A model generated the notes under the pieces. The model saw only the letters and a program-made list of their open reading frames with translations. It had not been told where the DNA came from and ran no database searches. This document shows positions 48,510 to 57,074 of a stretch of 64,000 bases of DNA, one piece after another. The DNA is from Viridibacillus arenosi. GTDB taxonomy: Bacteria; Bacillota; Bacilli; Bacillales_A; Planococcaceae. Position 1 is the first letter of the stretch. The number at the start of each line of letters is the position of its first letter. The position numbers were made by a program, and so were the translations under genes. The DNA is taken from contig NZ_MSPW01000013.1 in assembly GCF_001955655.1 (NCBI RefSeq), forward strand, positions 1 to 64,000, given 5' to 3'.

Positions 48510-48842
48510 CTGGATAACAATCGAGTATTGTCTGCATTGTGTTACTTTAGTATATTTTTTGCCGGATTTATTTTGCCAGTGATTGTTTATTTTGTCAGTG
48601 CTGATTCGAATGTAAAAAACCATGCGAAACGAGCATTCATATCACATCTTTTACTCATTATCCCATCCATTATCGGTTTCATTATTTTCTTTGTCGTGTT
48701 TGGATTTTATGGCAGTGGTTCTGATAATTTTATAAGTACAGGGCCAATTTTAATTATCTCGTTTATCATTTTAGAAATTCTAATATCTGTAGCAGTAATC
48801 ATTTGGAATATCATCCAAGGTGTTCGTGTACTACGCGTTTAA
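48510..48842 (+). CDS. DUF4870-like membrane protein
   Basis: A 110-residue protein with three hydrophobic segments (about residues 8-26, 45-66 and 78-100) and the DUF4870 pattern LSALCYFSIFF and HAKRAFISHLLL. The open frame starts at GTG 48501, but that codon lies inside the ribosome site GGAGGTG. The next usable codon is CTG at 48510, eight bases after GGAGG and aligned with the usual N-terminus, so a rare CTG start is proposed. Function unknown. Confidence 0.7.
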   Translation: MDNNRVLSALCYFSIFFAGFILPVIVYFVSADSNVKNHAKRAFISHLLLIIPSIIGFIIFFVVFGFYGSGSDNFISTGPILIISFIILEILISVAVIIWNIIQGVRVLRV

Positions 48843-48900
48843 GATGAAGCATCAATGGGAATAAATTATTATTAGCTTATAAGAAATGGAGTGCGACTAA

Positions 48901-49035
48901 ATGAAGGTAAGAAACGTAGTAAAAACTGCAATTAAATTAGCACCAATTGTTTATCCAATCGTTATTAAAGTTATTGATTCTCGTAAAGCAAAATCAAAAG
49001 CAAAACAAGCACCCACAACAAGATATAAACCATAG
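48901..49035 (+). CDS. 44-residue basic amphipathic protein
   Basis: Begins MKVRNVVKTAIKLAPIVYPI and ends in a Lys-rich tail. GGAG lies nine bases before ATG, and a terminator follows 8 bp after the stop. A short hydrophobic stretch (residues 9-24) could lie at the membrane surface. No family recognised. Confidence 0.65.
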   Translation: MKVRNVVKTAIKLAPIVYPIVIKVIDSRKAKSKAKQAPTTRYKP

Positions 49036-49043
49036 TATTAATT

Positions 49044-49081
49044 ACTCCTATGCGGATAAATCCATGCATAGGGGTTTTTTT
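49044..49081 (+). terminator. terminator of the 44-residue basic protein gene
   Basis: CCTATGC/GCATAGG stem followed by TTTTTTT. Confidence 0.85.
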
Positions 49082-49216
49082 ATGGAATTGTGATTGTTGC
49101 TTTAACTTTAGGATTTGTTGCACTAAGTCATCTGTTTGTAATTCAGCAGAATATTCACGTCCTTTTCATTCCAAATAAAAGCTAAACATCACCCAGTTAT
49201 ATTCTTCTATAACAAT

Positions 49217-49256
49217 AAAAAAACTGGAACGCCCTCCAAGGAGACGTACCAGTTTT
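49217..49256 (-). terminator. terminator of the helicase-aminopeptidase operon
   Basis: AAAACTGG/CCAGTTTT with inner CG pairs; TTTTTTATTG follows on the minus strand. Confidence 0.85.
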
Positions 49257-49266
49257 ACTCAATTAA

Positions 49267-50496
49267 TTAAAATGCCCAACTACCATTACGGAAGATCGGT
49301 TCTATTGTACCATCTTCTAAAACACCGTCAATATTCATGTCGGCACTACCAATCATGAAATCCTCATGTGTAATAGAAGTATTAATACCGTGCTCTTCTA
49401 GTTGTTCGGGAGATAACTCACTACCATCTTCATAGCACGTTGGATATGCTTCACCGATAGCTAAGTGATTAGAAGCATTTTCATCAAATAATGTGTTGTA
49501 GTAAAGAATATTTGATGCAGAAATTGGTGATTCATGTGGCACTAATGCTACTTCACCAAGGTATTTTGAACCTTCATCAGCTTTGATCAATTCTTGTAAT
49601 AAATCATTGCCCACGCCAGCTTCAGCTTTGACGATTTTACCATTTTCAAACGTTAATTTGAAATCATCAATGATATTGCCTTGGAAGACAAGAGGTTTTG
49701 TATTTGATACAAATCCGTCTACTCCATATTTTGATGGCATTGTATATACTTCTTCCGTCGGCATATTAGCCACAAATGAAGTATTCTCTGGTGTTTTACT
49801 AGCACCAGTTTGCCAAATATGTTTGTCAGGCAATTCGATTGTCAAATCAGTTCCTGGAGCTGTGTAGTGAAGTTTTACAAAGCGTTTAGCATTCAGTATA
49901 GCCGCACGAGTATCTAGGTTTTCTAAATGACCTTGCCAGTTTTCAACTGCATTTCCTTCGCCAATACGAACTGTTTTGAAAATCGCTTCCCATAAGGCTT
50001 CCACTTGTTTGTCAGCTTCTAAATTTGGGAATACTTTCGCTGCCCATTGCTTCGACGGAACAGCAATGATTGCCCATGCAACTTTATCGTTCATAACAGC
50101 ATTACGGTAATTCGCTAATGCTTTACCCGCTGCTTTTTGTTGTGCAGATAACTTAGACACAGGGACACCTGATAGTAAATCTGGATCTGCGGCATCAATC
50201 CATAATAAGGCACCTTTTCGTTCGATTAGTTCGTCACGCTGTTCACTAATCCAACGGGGGTATTTTGCAAATTCATCCTCAGGAGCATTATCAAAAAAAG
50301 CGCGGTCAATCTCTCCATCAGAAAAATTGACAGTAACGCGACCTGCTCCTGCTGCATATGCTTCTTTTACAACTAAACGTGTAAACTCAATTGTATCTGT
50401 AGTTGTGTTAATTAGAAGTGTTTGACCTTTTTGAATATTAACGCCTACTTTTACAGCAAGCTCAGCAAATTGTGCTAATTTCTCCTGGAATGTCAT
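49267..50496 (-). CDS. M29-family aminopeptidase (AmpS/PepS type), copy 2
   Basis: A 409-residue paralogue of the enzyme at 37706, sharing NMPTEEVYTMPSK, YLGEVALVPHESPIS, YYNTLFDENASNHLAIGEAY and DFMIGSADMNIDG with all expected metal-binding Glu, His and Asp residues. The ATG at 50496 follows AAGGGGC by eight or nine bases; 21 upstream codons overlap the helicase gene and are rejected. It begins 2 bp after the helicase stop, so the two are co-transcribed. Confidence 0.92.
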   Translation of the reverse strand: MTFQEKLAQFAELAVKVGVNIQKGQTLLINTTTDTIEFTRLVVKEAYAAGAGRVTVNFSDGEIDRAFFDNAPEDEFAKYPRWISEQRDELIERKGALLWIDAADPDLLSGVPVSKLSAQQKAAGKALANYRNAVMNDKVAWAIIAVPSKQWAAKVFPNLEADKQVEALWEAIFKTVRIGEGNAVENWQGHLENLDTRAAILNAKRFVKLHYTAPGTDLTIELPDKHIWQTGASKTPENTSFVANMPTEEVYTMPSKYGVDGFVSNTKPLVFQGNIIDDFKLTFENGKIVKAEAGVGNDLLQELIKADEGSKYLGEVALVPHESPISASNILYYNTLFDENASNHLAIGEAYPTCYEDGSELSPEQLEEHGINTSITHEDFMIGSADMNIDGVLEDGTIEPIFRNGSWAF

Positions 50497-50498
50497 TC

Positions 50499-51644
50499 TT
50501 ATTTGCCCCTTTTCACAGTAGGTTTTGTTGTTCCTTCGATTAATTTTCCAGCTGTCCACGTTTTTTCAACGGGTTTTGATGGCAGCTCACGAGTCCATTT
50601 ACGATACGTATGCTCTTCATGGTGTGCAAGTAATGTTAATACTTCACCATCTGCTCCTGCGCGTCCTGTACGGCCTGAACGATGTAAGTATTGCTCCATT
50701 GTATGTGGTACATCTACATGTATTACATGTGTTAGACCTTCAATATCTAATCCACGTGCAGCTACATCTGTCGCAATTAAAATACGTGCTTCGCCTTTAC
50801 GGAACGAATCTAGTGCCTTTTTACGCTCTTCTTTTTTCATTTCTGAGTGTAAAACAACAATTGGTGCAGCACGGTATGATAATTTTGTTTCTTTCATCAA
50901 TAATTGATCTAAATTATTTACAAATGCTAAACCACGTAAACCTTCTACATTTGAAAGCTTACGTAACATTTCTGTTTTATTTCTCTCTTCGATTTTCATA
51001 AATGAATGCGTTACCTTTCCTTGGTTTGGCATTTCATCTAAGCTAACTTTGAAGCGTACAGGCTCATTCATCATACGTGCAGCGACTAGCTCGATTTCCT
51101 CAGTAATTGTTGCAGAAACAACAGCTACTTGGCGACCATGACTTGCTCCATCGATAAATGATTTTACTAATACGCGATAGTCACGACTAAGAAGTTGGTC
51201 CCCTTCATCAAGGACAATTTTCGTTAGTTCATGAAGCTTTAGTTTTTTTGCTTTTACTAATTCGTTTAGACGTCCAGGTGTGCCGACAACGATTGTTGGT
51301 TTTTTCTTTAGTTTATCAATTTGACGTTGTGGATTCGCGCCACCTATTAATGGAACGACTGTAATGTTCGTTCCTGCAACCCACGTACGGATAACTTCAA
51401 CAATTTGCATACATAACTCTTGTGATGGAGCGATAATTAATGCTTGTGTTGCTTTTTTAGTACCGTCAACTGATTGTAAAATTGGTAAAAGATACGCAAG
51501 TGTTTTACCCGTTCCTGTCGGAGATTCTGCTACGACGTCTTTGCCCTCAAGTAATGCGGGAATCATTTCATCTTGGATTGGCATTGTATGTTCAAAAGTC
51601 CATTTTTTTTGTAAATCTTCGTTTAATAAAGTTAAAAAAGACAT
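50499..51644 (-). CDS. DEAD-box RNA helicase (YfmL-like) with DEGD motif
   Basis: A 381-residue helicase core with no long C-terminal tail. Motif Q PIQDEMIPALL, motif I SPTGTGKTLAYLLP, motif Ib TPGRL, motif II VLDEGDQLL (DEGD rather than DEAD), motif III SAT, and motif VI HRSGRTGRAG. The short form resembles B. subtilis YfmL, which helps 50S ribosome assembly and cold growth. AAGGTGG lies seven bases before ATG at 51644. Confidence 0.85.
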   Translation of the reverse strand: MSFLTLLNEDLQKKWTFEHTMPIQDEMIPALLEGKDVVAESPTGTGKTLAYLLPILQSVDGTKKATQALIIAPSQELCMQIVEVIRTWVAGTNITVVPLIGGANPQRQIDKLKKKPTIVVGTPGRLNELVKAKKLKLHELTKIVLDEGDQLLSRDYRVLVKSFIDGASHGRQVAVVSATITEEIELVAARMMNEPVRFKVSLDEMPNQGKVTHSFMKIEERNKTEMLRKLSNVEGLRGLAFVNNLDQLLMKETKLSYRAAPIVVLHSEMKKEERKKALDSFRKGEARILIATDVAARGLDIEGLTHVIHVDVPHTMEQYLHRSGRTGRAGADGEVLTLLAHHEEHTYRKWTRELPSKPVEKTWTAGKLIEGTTKPTVKRGK

Positions 51645-51698
51645 TGCTGTTCCACCTTCTCCCATTCACATATATGTAATGTGAAATATAGTTTTTAT

Positions 51699-51738
51699 AT
51701 AAAAACCTGCCCTTTAATTGAGATGAAGGACAGGTTTT
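51699..51738 (-). terminator. terminator after the racemase gene
   Basis: AAAACCTGCCCTT pairs with GAAGGACAGGTTTT (mismatches in the middle); TTTTTATATAAAAAC follows on the minus strand. Confidence 0.85.
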
Positions 51739-51744
51739 TGCGCT

Positions 51745-52446
51745 CTAATCTAGTAATTCATATCCACAACTAACAATAGCACAATCAGCAAGTACAAGTA
51801 ACGAATCAATATAAGAATCATCAAGAGCAAGCTCACGATTTACAATTGAGAGCTCTGTACATCCTAAAATAATACGATCACAGCCTTCAGCTTTTATCGC
51901 TTCTTCAATCATATTCCATTCGTTATGTGTAACGGCTTTTCCTGCTTTCACATAGTCATAAATGATTGACATGACTTGCTTTTGCAGTTGTTCATTTGGG
52001 ATAACTGGTTCTAACCCAACCTCTTCCAATGCATGTTGATATACACCTGAGGTAAGGGTACCGGTTGTTGCTAATACTCCTACTCGTTTTGCACCGAGTT
52101 GTTTTGCTTTATTAGCTGTTTCTCGAATCATATGCAGTACTGGTACCGGTGAGTTTTCTTGTAGCTCATCATAAAATGTATGTGCTGTGTTACAAGGAAT
52201 TGCAATTAGCTCTGCTCCAGCAGTCGCTAGCTTATGCGTATCCTCAACCATTAAAGGTACCGGACTTGGTTCAGATGGATTCAGAATATGAGCTGTTCTG
52301 TCAGGAATACGCGTATCATTATCTATAATGAAATGCACATGTTCCTGATCTTTGAAAGCTTTCGTTCTACGGACAATCATTTCTCCTACAAGCATTGTTG
52401 CAAGTGGTCCTACTCCACCAATAATACCTAATGTTTTTTTATTCAT
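51745..52446 (-). CDS. Aspartate/glutamate racemase family protein
   Basis: A 233-residue PLP-independent racemase. N-terminal GIIGGVGPLATMLVGE and both catalytic cysteines, IPCNTAHTF and LGCTELSIV, are present. The GGVGPLAT start is typical of aspartate racemases rather than MurI glutamate racemases. It begins 3 bp after the ATP-grasp ligase stop with no good ribosome site of its own, so its translation is probably coupled. It would supply D-Asp (or D-Glu) to that ligase. Confidence 0.88.
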   Translation of the reverse strand: MNKKTLGIIGGVGPLATMLVGEMIVRRTKAFKDQEHVHFIIDNDTRIPDRTAHILNPSEPSPVPLMVEDTHKLATAGAELIAIPCNTAHTFYDELQENSPVPVLHMIRETANKAKQLGAKRVGVLATTGTLTSGVYQHALEEVGLEPVIPNEQLQKQVMSIIYDYVKAGKAVTHNEWNMIEEAIKAEGCDRIILGCTELSIVNRELALDDSYIDSLLVLADCAIVSCGYELLD

Positions 52447-52449
52447 GAC

Positions 52450-53670
52450 TTAAGACAAACCTTTGTTATTAAAATATTTTTTATATTTACGGTAGTAGTT
52501 TAAATTGTTAAGCGTTAATTTAAACCAACGTTTAATGTTAAAATCCTTTTTATAAAATAACGAATTCGTCATTTTACCCGCTCTGATTAAACGTTTGGCT
52601 TCTGCTTTAAGTTCCTCATTTTGAGCATATTTGAATAGAACGCCTTTGGGGATAATCATCCATAAATGCTTTTCCTTCGCATACGTTAATCCTAAATCTT
52701 TACCTAACATACGATCATCTGCTACATACTTCATCAAGTTATGTCCGCTTGCTGTTACGTAGTAGCTACTACGACCGTTACGTAAATTGATTTCGAATAA
52801 TTTATATTCACCATCACGAGAATCGTACTTCATATCGAAGTTAGCAAAACCTGTATAACCGATATCCTCTAGGAAGATACGTACTCGGTCCATAATTTCT
52901 TTATCATATGTGTTAATGATAGCTGCATAGCTACCAATTCCTTCTGGTGAATGCTCTTCAAGGATTGGATTACCAAGAGACATCAATTTCACTTTACCAT
53001 CTTGTCCAACATAAGCATTCAATACTCGCATATACGAATCATCACCAGGGATGAATTCTTGGATGATTAGATGGTCTTTATATGTTGAGCTATAAATAGC
53101 TTTTAATATTGCAGTTTTCTCAGCTTCATCATGTGCAACGAATACTTTTTTCTTACCTGGGAAACTACATGCCCAGTATTCAACTGAGTTAGACGCTTTA
53201 ATAATAATAGGGTATTTAAATTTCACATCAAAGCTTTCATATGTTTCATACGTGCAAGTATCAGTTTTTGGATAGCTGAAATTATATTTCTCACACATTT
53301 TGTAAAAGTTTTCTTTCAACAAAATTTGATCCATTAATGATTCATCGATATATGGCACTGTGAAATATTTGATTAGCTCTGGTTTGTTTTTAATAATTAG
53401 TTTCGCATAATCATCGCCACAAGCTAGTAGCAATAATTTTTTATGAGAATATTTCTTTGCTACTTTCACCATTTCATCTACGAAAGTTTCTTGCTCGTTT
53501 AAATTGGGTACTTGTTCAAAGTGTAGAATACTACTATTTTGCGTTGCAGTTAAATGTGAACGACCGATAACGATTGGTTTAATGCCGTATGCTTCATAAA
53601 ATGAACGAGCCATTCCGTATGCATTCATATCTGATCCGATTAATATTGGTAAAAATGGTTGTTCTGCCAT
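52450..53670 (-). CDS. ATP-grasp carboxylate-amine ligase, candidate D-aspartate ligase
   Basis: A 406-residue ATP-grasp enzyme. An N-terminal Rossmann-like part (ILIGSDMNAYGMARSFYEAY) is followed by the ATP-binding core: KYPIIIKASNSVEYWA, LIIQEFIPGDDSYMRVLNAY, NFDMKYDSRDGEYKLFEINL with metal-binding Asp/Glu, and NGRSSYYVTASGHN. This architecture is that of peptidoglycan D-aspartate ligases (Aslfm/AslA) and related ligases. Its racemase partner directly downstream strengthens that call. A different amino acid (D-Glu) is possible; no substrate can be proven from sequence. Confidence 0.75.
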   Translation of the reverse strand: MAEQPFLPILIGSDMNAYGMARSFYEAYGIKPIVIGRSHLTATQNSSILHFEQVPNLNEQETFVDEMVKVAKKYSHKKLLLLACGDDYAKLIIKNKPELIKYFTVPYIDESLMDQILLKENFYKMCEKYNFSYPKTDTCTYETYESFDVKFKYPIIIKASNSVEYWACSFPGKKKVFVAHDEAEKTAILKAIYSSTYKDHLIIQEFIPGDDSYMRVLNAYVGQDGKVKLMSLGNPILEEHSPEGIGSYAAIINTYDKEIMDRVRIFLEDIGYTGFANFDMKYDSRDGEYKLFEINLRNGRSSYYVTASGHNLMKYVADDRMLGKDLGLTYAKEKHLWMIIPKGVLFKYAQNEELKAEAKRLIRAGKMTNSLFYKKDFNIKRWFKLTLNNLNYYRKYKKYFNNKGLS

Positions 53671-53768
53671 TGTATATCATCTCACTTATAGTCTATTGTT
53701 TTGCCATTAGTGTAACATATTTCGTAAATTCTTTTTGAATGTTCATATACGACTTGTATACCCTTATC

Positions 53769-53799
53769 AAAAAATCACAGAGGTTAATCCCCCTGTGAT
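53769..53799 (-). terminator. terminator of the C39-like lipoprotein gene
   Basis: ATCACAG (53774-53780) pairs with CTGTGAT (53793-53799) and is followed on the minus strand by TTTTTTGATAAG. Confidence 0.85.
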
Positions 53800-53801
53800 G
53801 A

Positions 53802-54779
53802 TTACTTCCAAATTGCAACAGCTTGTGATCCGAGTTTCTTATAACTTTTGAAAAAGCTAGTTTCGTCGTGAGAAACATAGCCGTGTAACGGATCCATTAC
53901 AATTACTTTATCATCCATATGCCCAGTTAGAACAACAGCATGAAGATTACGATACATATCCAGTTTTCTATTTGTTCCCTTAACCCACCAGCCTTCTTTA
54001 AAAGTAGGCTTAGATAGATCAAGTGTAACCCAAACTACAACAGGTACTCCCTCTTGAACAAGCGAGACTATTTCCTCTGCACTTTGACCACTTACATTTT
54101 CTACTTTCAACGATACGTCCTTGTCTTTTGCTATTTTCTTTGCTACCTTTTCAATCACTGGCGCAAAGACATAGGTACCTGTAAGTTTGTTAAATGGATC
54201 ACCCGCATACGCTTTTGCTGGATCAGGACCTATGCGTTTATTCCCTTTTTCAACAATCTCTTGTTTTGGTAAATAGTTTTTAGCCATATCTGTTTTTGAT
54301 AAATTTAACCCGTAATAATTAAGTGCTGCAGTTAAAGCTGTGATTTCACAGCCATGGGGTAGTTCAGGATTTTGCATTATGATCGGCACATCTAATTGCT
54401 GTTCCTCACGTTCAAAATACGTCTCCAACACTACATAGCCCATATCTTCTTGAATCGTCACAACTTTACCGACACTTTTTTCCTGTTCACTATCATCTGT
54501 ATAAATTGATGAAGGGACAAACAAATATTGATGCCCTTCTTGTAAGTCAGTAATGATAGCTTCTCCTTCTATATCCCCAGTCGCTGTCGTTACATCCTCA
54601 TTCGTCTCCATATCTCGGACGGTCACTTTCATATCAGGTATCGGCGTGCGGCTACCGAATTCAACAATGAGTACTTTTATGCCCTCATCTAGCTGCTTTT
54701 CTTTTGCTGGGGAAATGCTGCTGCAACCGCTCACTGCTACCAGCAGTACAAAGCAAAAGAGGAGCAGCCTCATTGGCAT
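53802..54779 (-). CDS. C39-like cysteine peptidase lipoprotein
   Basis: A 325-residue secreted lipoprotein with signal peptide MPMRLLLFCFVLLVAVSGC. A beta-rich domain (about 25-125) precedes a papain-like C39_2 domain with catalytic Cys in LPHGCEITALTAALNYYG, His in RNLHAVVLTGH and Asp in VMDPLHGYVS. YvpB of B. subtilis is similar. Starts at 54779 or 54773 both fit AGAGG; 54797 is a TTG without a site. Lies 51 bp after asnB and is probably in the same transcript. An extracellular peptide or wall substrate is likely. Confidence 0.82.
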   Translation of the reverse strand: MPMRLLLFCFVLLVAVSGCSSISPAKEKQLDEGIKVLIVEFGSRTPIPDMKVTVRDMETNEDVTTATGDIEGEAIITDLQEGHQYLFVPSSIYTDDSEQEKSVGKVVTIQEDMGYVVLETYFEREEQQLDVPIIMQNPELPHGCEITALTAALNYYGLNLSKTDMAKNYLPKQEIVEKGNKRIGPDPAKAYAGDPFNKLTGTYVFAPVIEKVAKKIAKDKDVSLKVENVSGQSAEEIVSLVQEGVPVVVWVTLDLSKPTFKEGWWVKGTNRKLDMYRNLHAVVLTGHMDDKVIVMDPLHGYVSHDETSFFKSYKKLGSQAVAIWK

Positions 54780-54829
54780 TTTACCTCTCATATCCAATGC
54801 TGATGATCCCTTCTACTTATCACTTGTTT

Positions 54830-56650
54830 TTAGCTGAAATATTTTTTGTACCAAACTAAGAACATATAAATTGTCCAGATTTTACGTTGATTTTTCGCTT
54901 TGCCTTCGTAATGGTCTGTTAATAATTTAACAATTGCTTGTTGGTCAAAGAATTGTGCTGCTTCTGGAGATTCAAATGATTCTTTAATCTTGTTGAAGTA
55001 TTTTTCTTCTTGTATCCATAAACGAATTGGTACTGGGAAACCGATTTTTTTACGATTTGCCCATGCTTCAGGCAATGCGCGTTTAGAAGCTACACGGAAT
55101 GCATATTTCGTATCAACATCATTAACTCGGTAGCGAGTCGGTACTTTCGAAGCCACTTTCATTACTTCTTTATCAAGGAATGGTACGCGCAATTCAATTG
55201 AGTGCGCCATACTCATTTTATCTGCTTTTAATAAAATATCGTCGACTAACCATAAGTTTAAGTCTAAGATTTGTTTTTTCGTTAAATCGTCTTCGCCTGC
55301 AGCCTTTTTATAAACAGGCATTACGATATCTTTGACAGATGGTGCATCGTTATATTTTGCTGTTAAAATATTAGCTGCTTCTTGCTCTTCGAAGATGTGT
55401 GCTTGTCCAATAAATGTTTCCTCTACTGGTAAGCCACCTTTCATCAAGAAGTGTTTACCTCTTACTTCTGGAAGCATTTTGGCAACTTCAGATACTGGAC
55501 GACGGATGAAGCCCGGTACTTTTTTATATTTTTTCATAGACGATGATTCGTCGTATTCTTCATAACCACCAAATAATTCATCGGCACCTTCACCAGATAA
55601 CACTACTGTTACATGTTTGCGTGCAAGCTCAGCTAAGAAGTAAAGTGGTACGATTGATGGGTTTGAATGTGGTTCATCCATAATATATTGAATCTCATCG
55701 ATTTTGTTAAAGCATTCTTCTGGATCAAGTACTTCATTGACATTTTCAATACCGAGCTCTTTAGATAACTCTTTTGCAGTGTCAATTTCAGAGAAGTTTT
55801 GAGCGCTAAAACCTACCGTGAAAGTTTTATCTGGTTTTAAAACAGAGGCTACATAGCTTGAGTCAACACCACTTGATAGGAATGAACCAACTTTAACATC
55901 TGAGATTTGGTGTGCTTTAATTGAGTCACGCACGACACTATCGATCTCTTCAACGATTTCATCAAGTGGACGCTCTTCAGGATTAAATTTTGGTTCCCAG
56001 TAGCGAGTAGTTGTCACTTTGCCATTTTCGTACGTCATATAGTGAGCTGCTGGCAATTTGAAAACACCCTTAAAGAATGTCTCGTTTAACACTGGGAATT
56101 GGAATGTTAAATAAGGCTTTAACGCTTTTTCATTTAATACTTTATCGAAATGTGGATGTGGCAAGAAGGTTTTAATTTCTGAACCGAACATTAAAGTACC
56201 ATTCATATGGGCATAATAAAATGGTTTAATACCGAACATATCACGTGCAGCAAATGCTCGTTTTTTGTTACGATCCCAAATAACGAATGCGAACATACCA
56301 CGTAATTTAGTTACTAATTTAGTACCGTATTCTTCATAACCATGAATTAAAACTTCACTATCTGTTTCAGTTGTAAATGTATGCCCTTTTTCTATTAGGT
56401 CTTTACGGATATCTTGATAGTTATAAATTTCACCATTGAAAATTAATACTAAAGATTGGTCTTCATTATACAAAGGTTGGCTACCATTTTCTAAGTCAAT
56501 AATACTTAAACGACGGAAACCAAGTGCAGCTTCACCATCTGTAAAAGTACCTGCAGAGTCTGGTCCACGGTGAATAATTTGATTCATCATATTCTCTAAC
56601 ACTACGTCAGGGTTTGAAACCTCACCTATAAATCCTGTAAATCCACACAT
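54830..56650 (-). CDS. asnB: Asparagine synthetase (glutamine-hydrolysing) or AsnH-like amidotransferase
   Basis: A 606-residue enzyme. Glutaminase with nucleophile Cys at residue 2 (MCGFTGFIGE), HRGPDSAGT and FNGEIYNYQDI; the synthetase half has SFLSSGVDSSYVASVL (PP-loop) and LSGEGADELFGGYEEY. The ATG at 56650 is needed to expose Cys after Met removal, so 16 upstream codons are rejected. It converts Asp to Asn. Lactococcus AsnH, of the same family, instead amidates D-Asp in peptidoglycan, and the neighbours here make that worth testing. Confidence 0.93.
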   Translation of the reverse strand: MCGFTGFIGEVSNPDVVLENMMNQIIHRGPDSAGTFTDGEAALGFRRLSIIDLENGSQPLYNEDQSLVLIFNGEIYNYQDIRKDLIEKGHTFTTETDSEVLIHGYEEYGTKLVTKLRGMFAFVIWDRNKKRAFAARDMFGIKPFYYAHMNGTLMFGSEIKTFLPHPHFDKVLNEKALKPYLTFQFPVLNETFFKGVFKLPAAHYMTYENGKVTTTRYWEPKFNPEERPLDEIVEEIDSVVRDSIKAHQISDVKVGSFLSSGVDSSYVASVLKPDKTFTVGFSAQNFSEIDTAKELSKELGIENVNEVLDPEECFNKIDEIQYIMDEPHSNPSIVPLYFLAELARKHVTVVLSGEGADELFGGYEEYDESSSMKKYKKVPGFIRRPVSEVAKMLPEVRGKHFLMKGGLPVEETFIGQAHIFEEQEAANILTAKYNDAPSVKDIVMPVYKKAAGEDDLTKKQILDLNLWLVDDILLKADKMSMAHSIELRVPFLDKEVMKVASKVPTRYRVNDVDTKYAFRVASKRALPEAWANRKKIGFPVPIRLWIQEEKYFNKIKESFESPEAAQFFDQQAIVKLLTDHYEGKAKNQRKIWTIYMFLVWYKKYFS

Positions 56651-56734
56651 ATATTTAAATTCTCCTATCTTGTTACATTCAGTCATATATTTTAACACGC
56701 ACTAGTTTGCTTTATAATAAAAAATCACATAGTA

Positions 56735-56763
56735 ATTATACGCTATTTTCTCTATTTCTCCAA
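56735..56763 (-). promoter_or_regulatory. sigma-A promoter of asnB
   Basis: Minus-strand TTGGAG (56758-56763), 17-base spacer, TATAAT (56735-56740). It leaves a leader of about 77 nt before the asnB start. Confidence 0.65.
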
Positions 56764-56837
56764 TGTTTGTCTATGATAACAAAGTCATTTTATCGCCTAG
56801 TATCCACGATTATTATACTATTTCCTCGCAAAATCGA

Positions 56838-56866
56838 AAAAGATTGCCACCAAGTAGCAATCTTTT
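56838..56866 (-). terminator. terminator of the FbpA-like gene
   Basis: AAAGATTGC/GCAATCTTT stem with a nine-base loop, followed on the minus strand by TTTTTCG. It overlaps the stop of the small gene. Confidence 0.8.
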
Positions 56867-57017
56867 ATTGACAATGCTTTTGATATTCTTCCACAAGCTC
56901 CTCTATAGATACTTGATAAAGCTGTTGATCATTAACTTTAAAAACACCTAACGCCATTAAATCATCTATAATATGCATCTTTTTATTTTCTTCTAATTGT
57001 TCTCGTTGTTCAATCAT
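56865..57017 (-). CDS. FbpA-like small protein
   Basis: A 50-residue protein below the usual ORF length cut-off, starting MIEQREQLEENKKMHIIDDL. The core IIDDLMALGVFKVNDQQLYQ followed by VSIEELVEEY matches the Fur-regulated basic protein (FbpA) family pattern. AAAGGG lies eight bases before ATG and a terminator sits at the end. B. subtilis FbpA is basic and helps the iron-sparing response with a small RNA; this protein is acidic and no clear Fur box was found, so only family-level similarity is claimed. Confidence 0.7.
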   Translation of the reverse strand: MIEQREQLEENKKMHIIDDLMALGVFKVNDQQLYQVSIEELVEEYQKHCQ

Positions 57018-57074
57018 TTAAAAAACCCTTTCTTACATAAATTGCTCCATTATCCATACCCGAAAGTTCGTAAA

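Noticed and set aside
50503-51001. Long plus-strand frames antisense to the DEAD-box helicase
   Set aside because: They lie fully inside the helicase gene, which has all family motifs, and show no domain or ribosome site.
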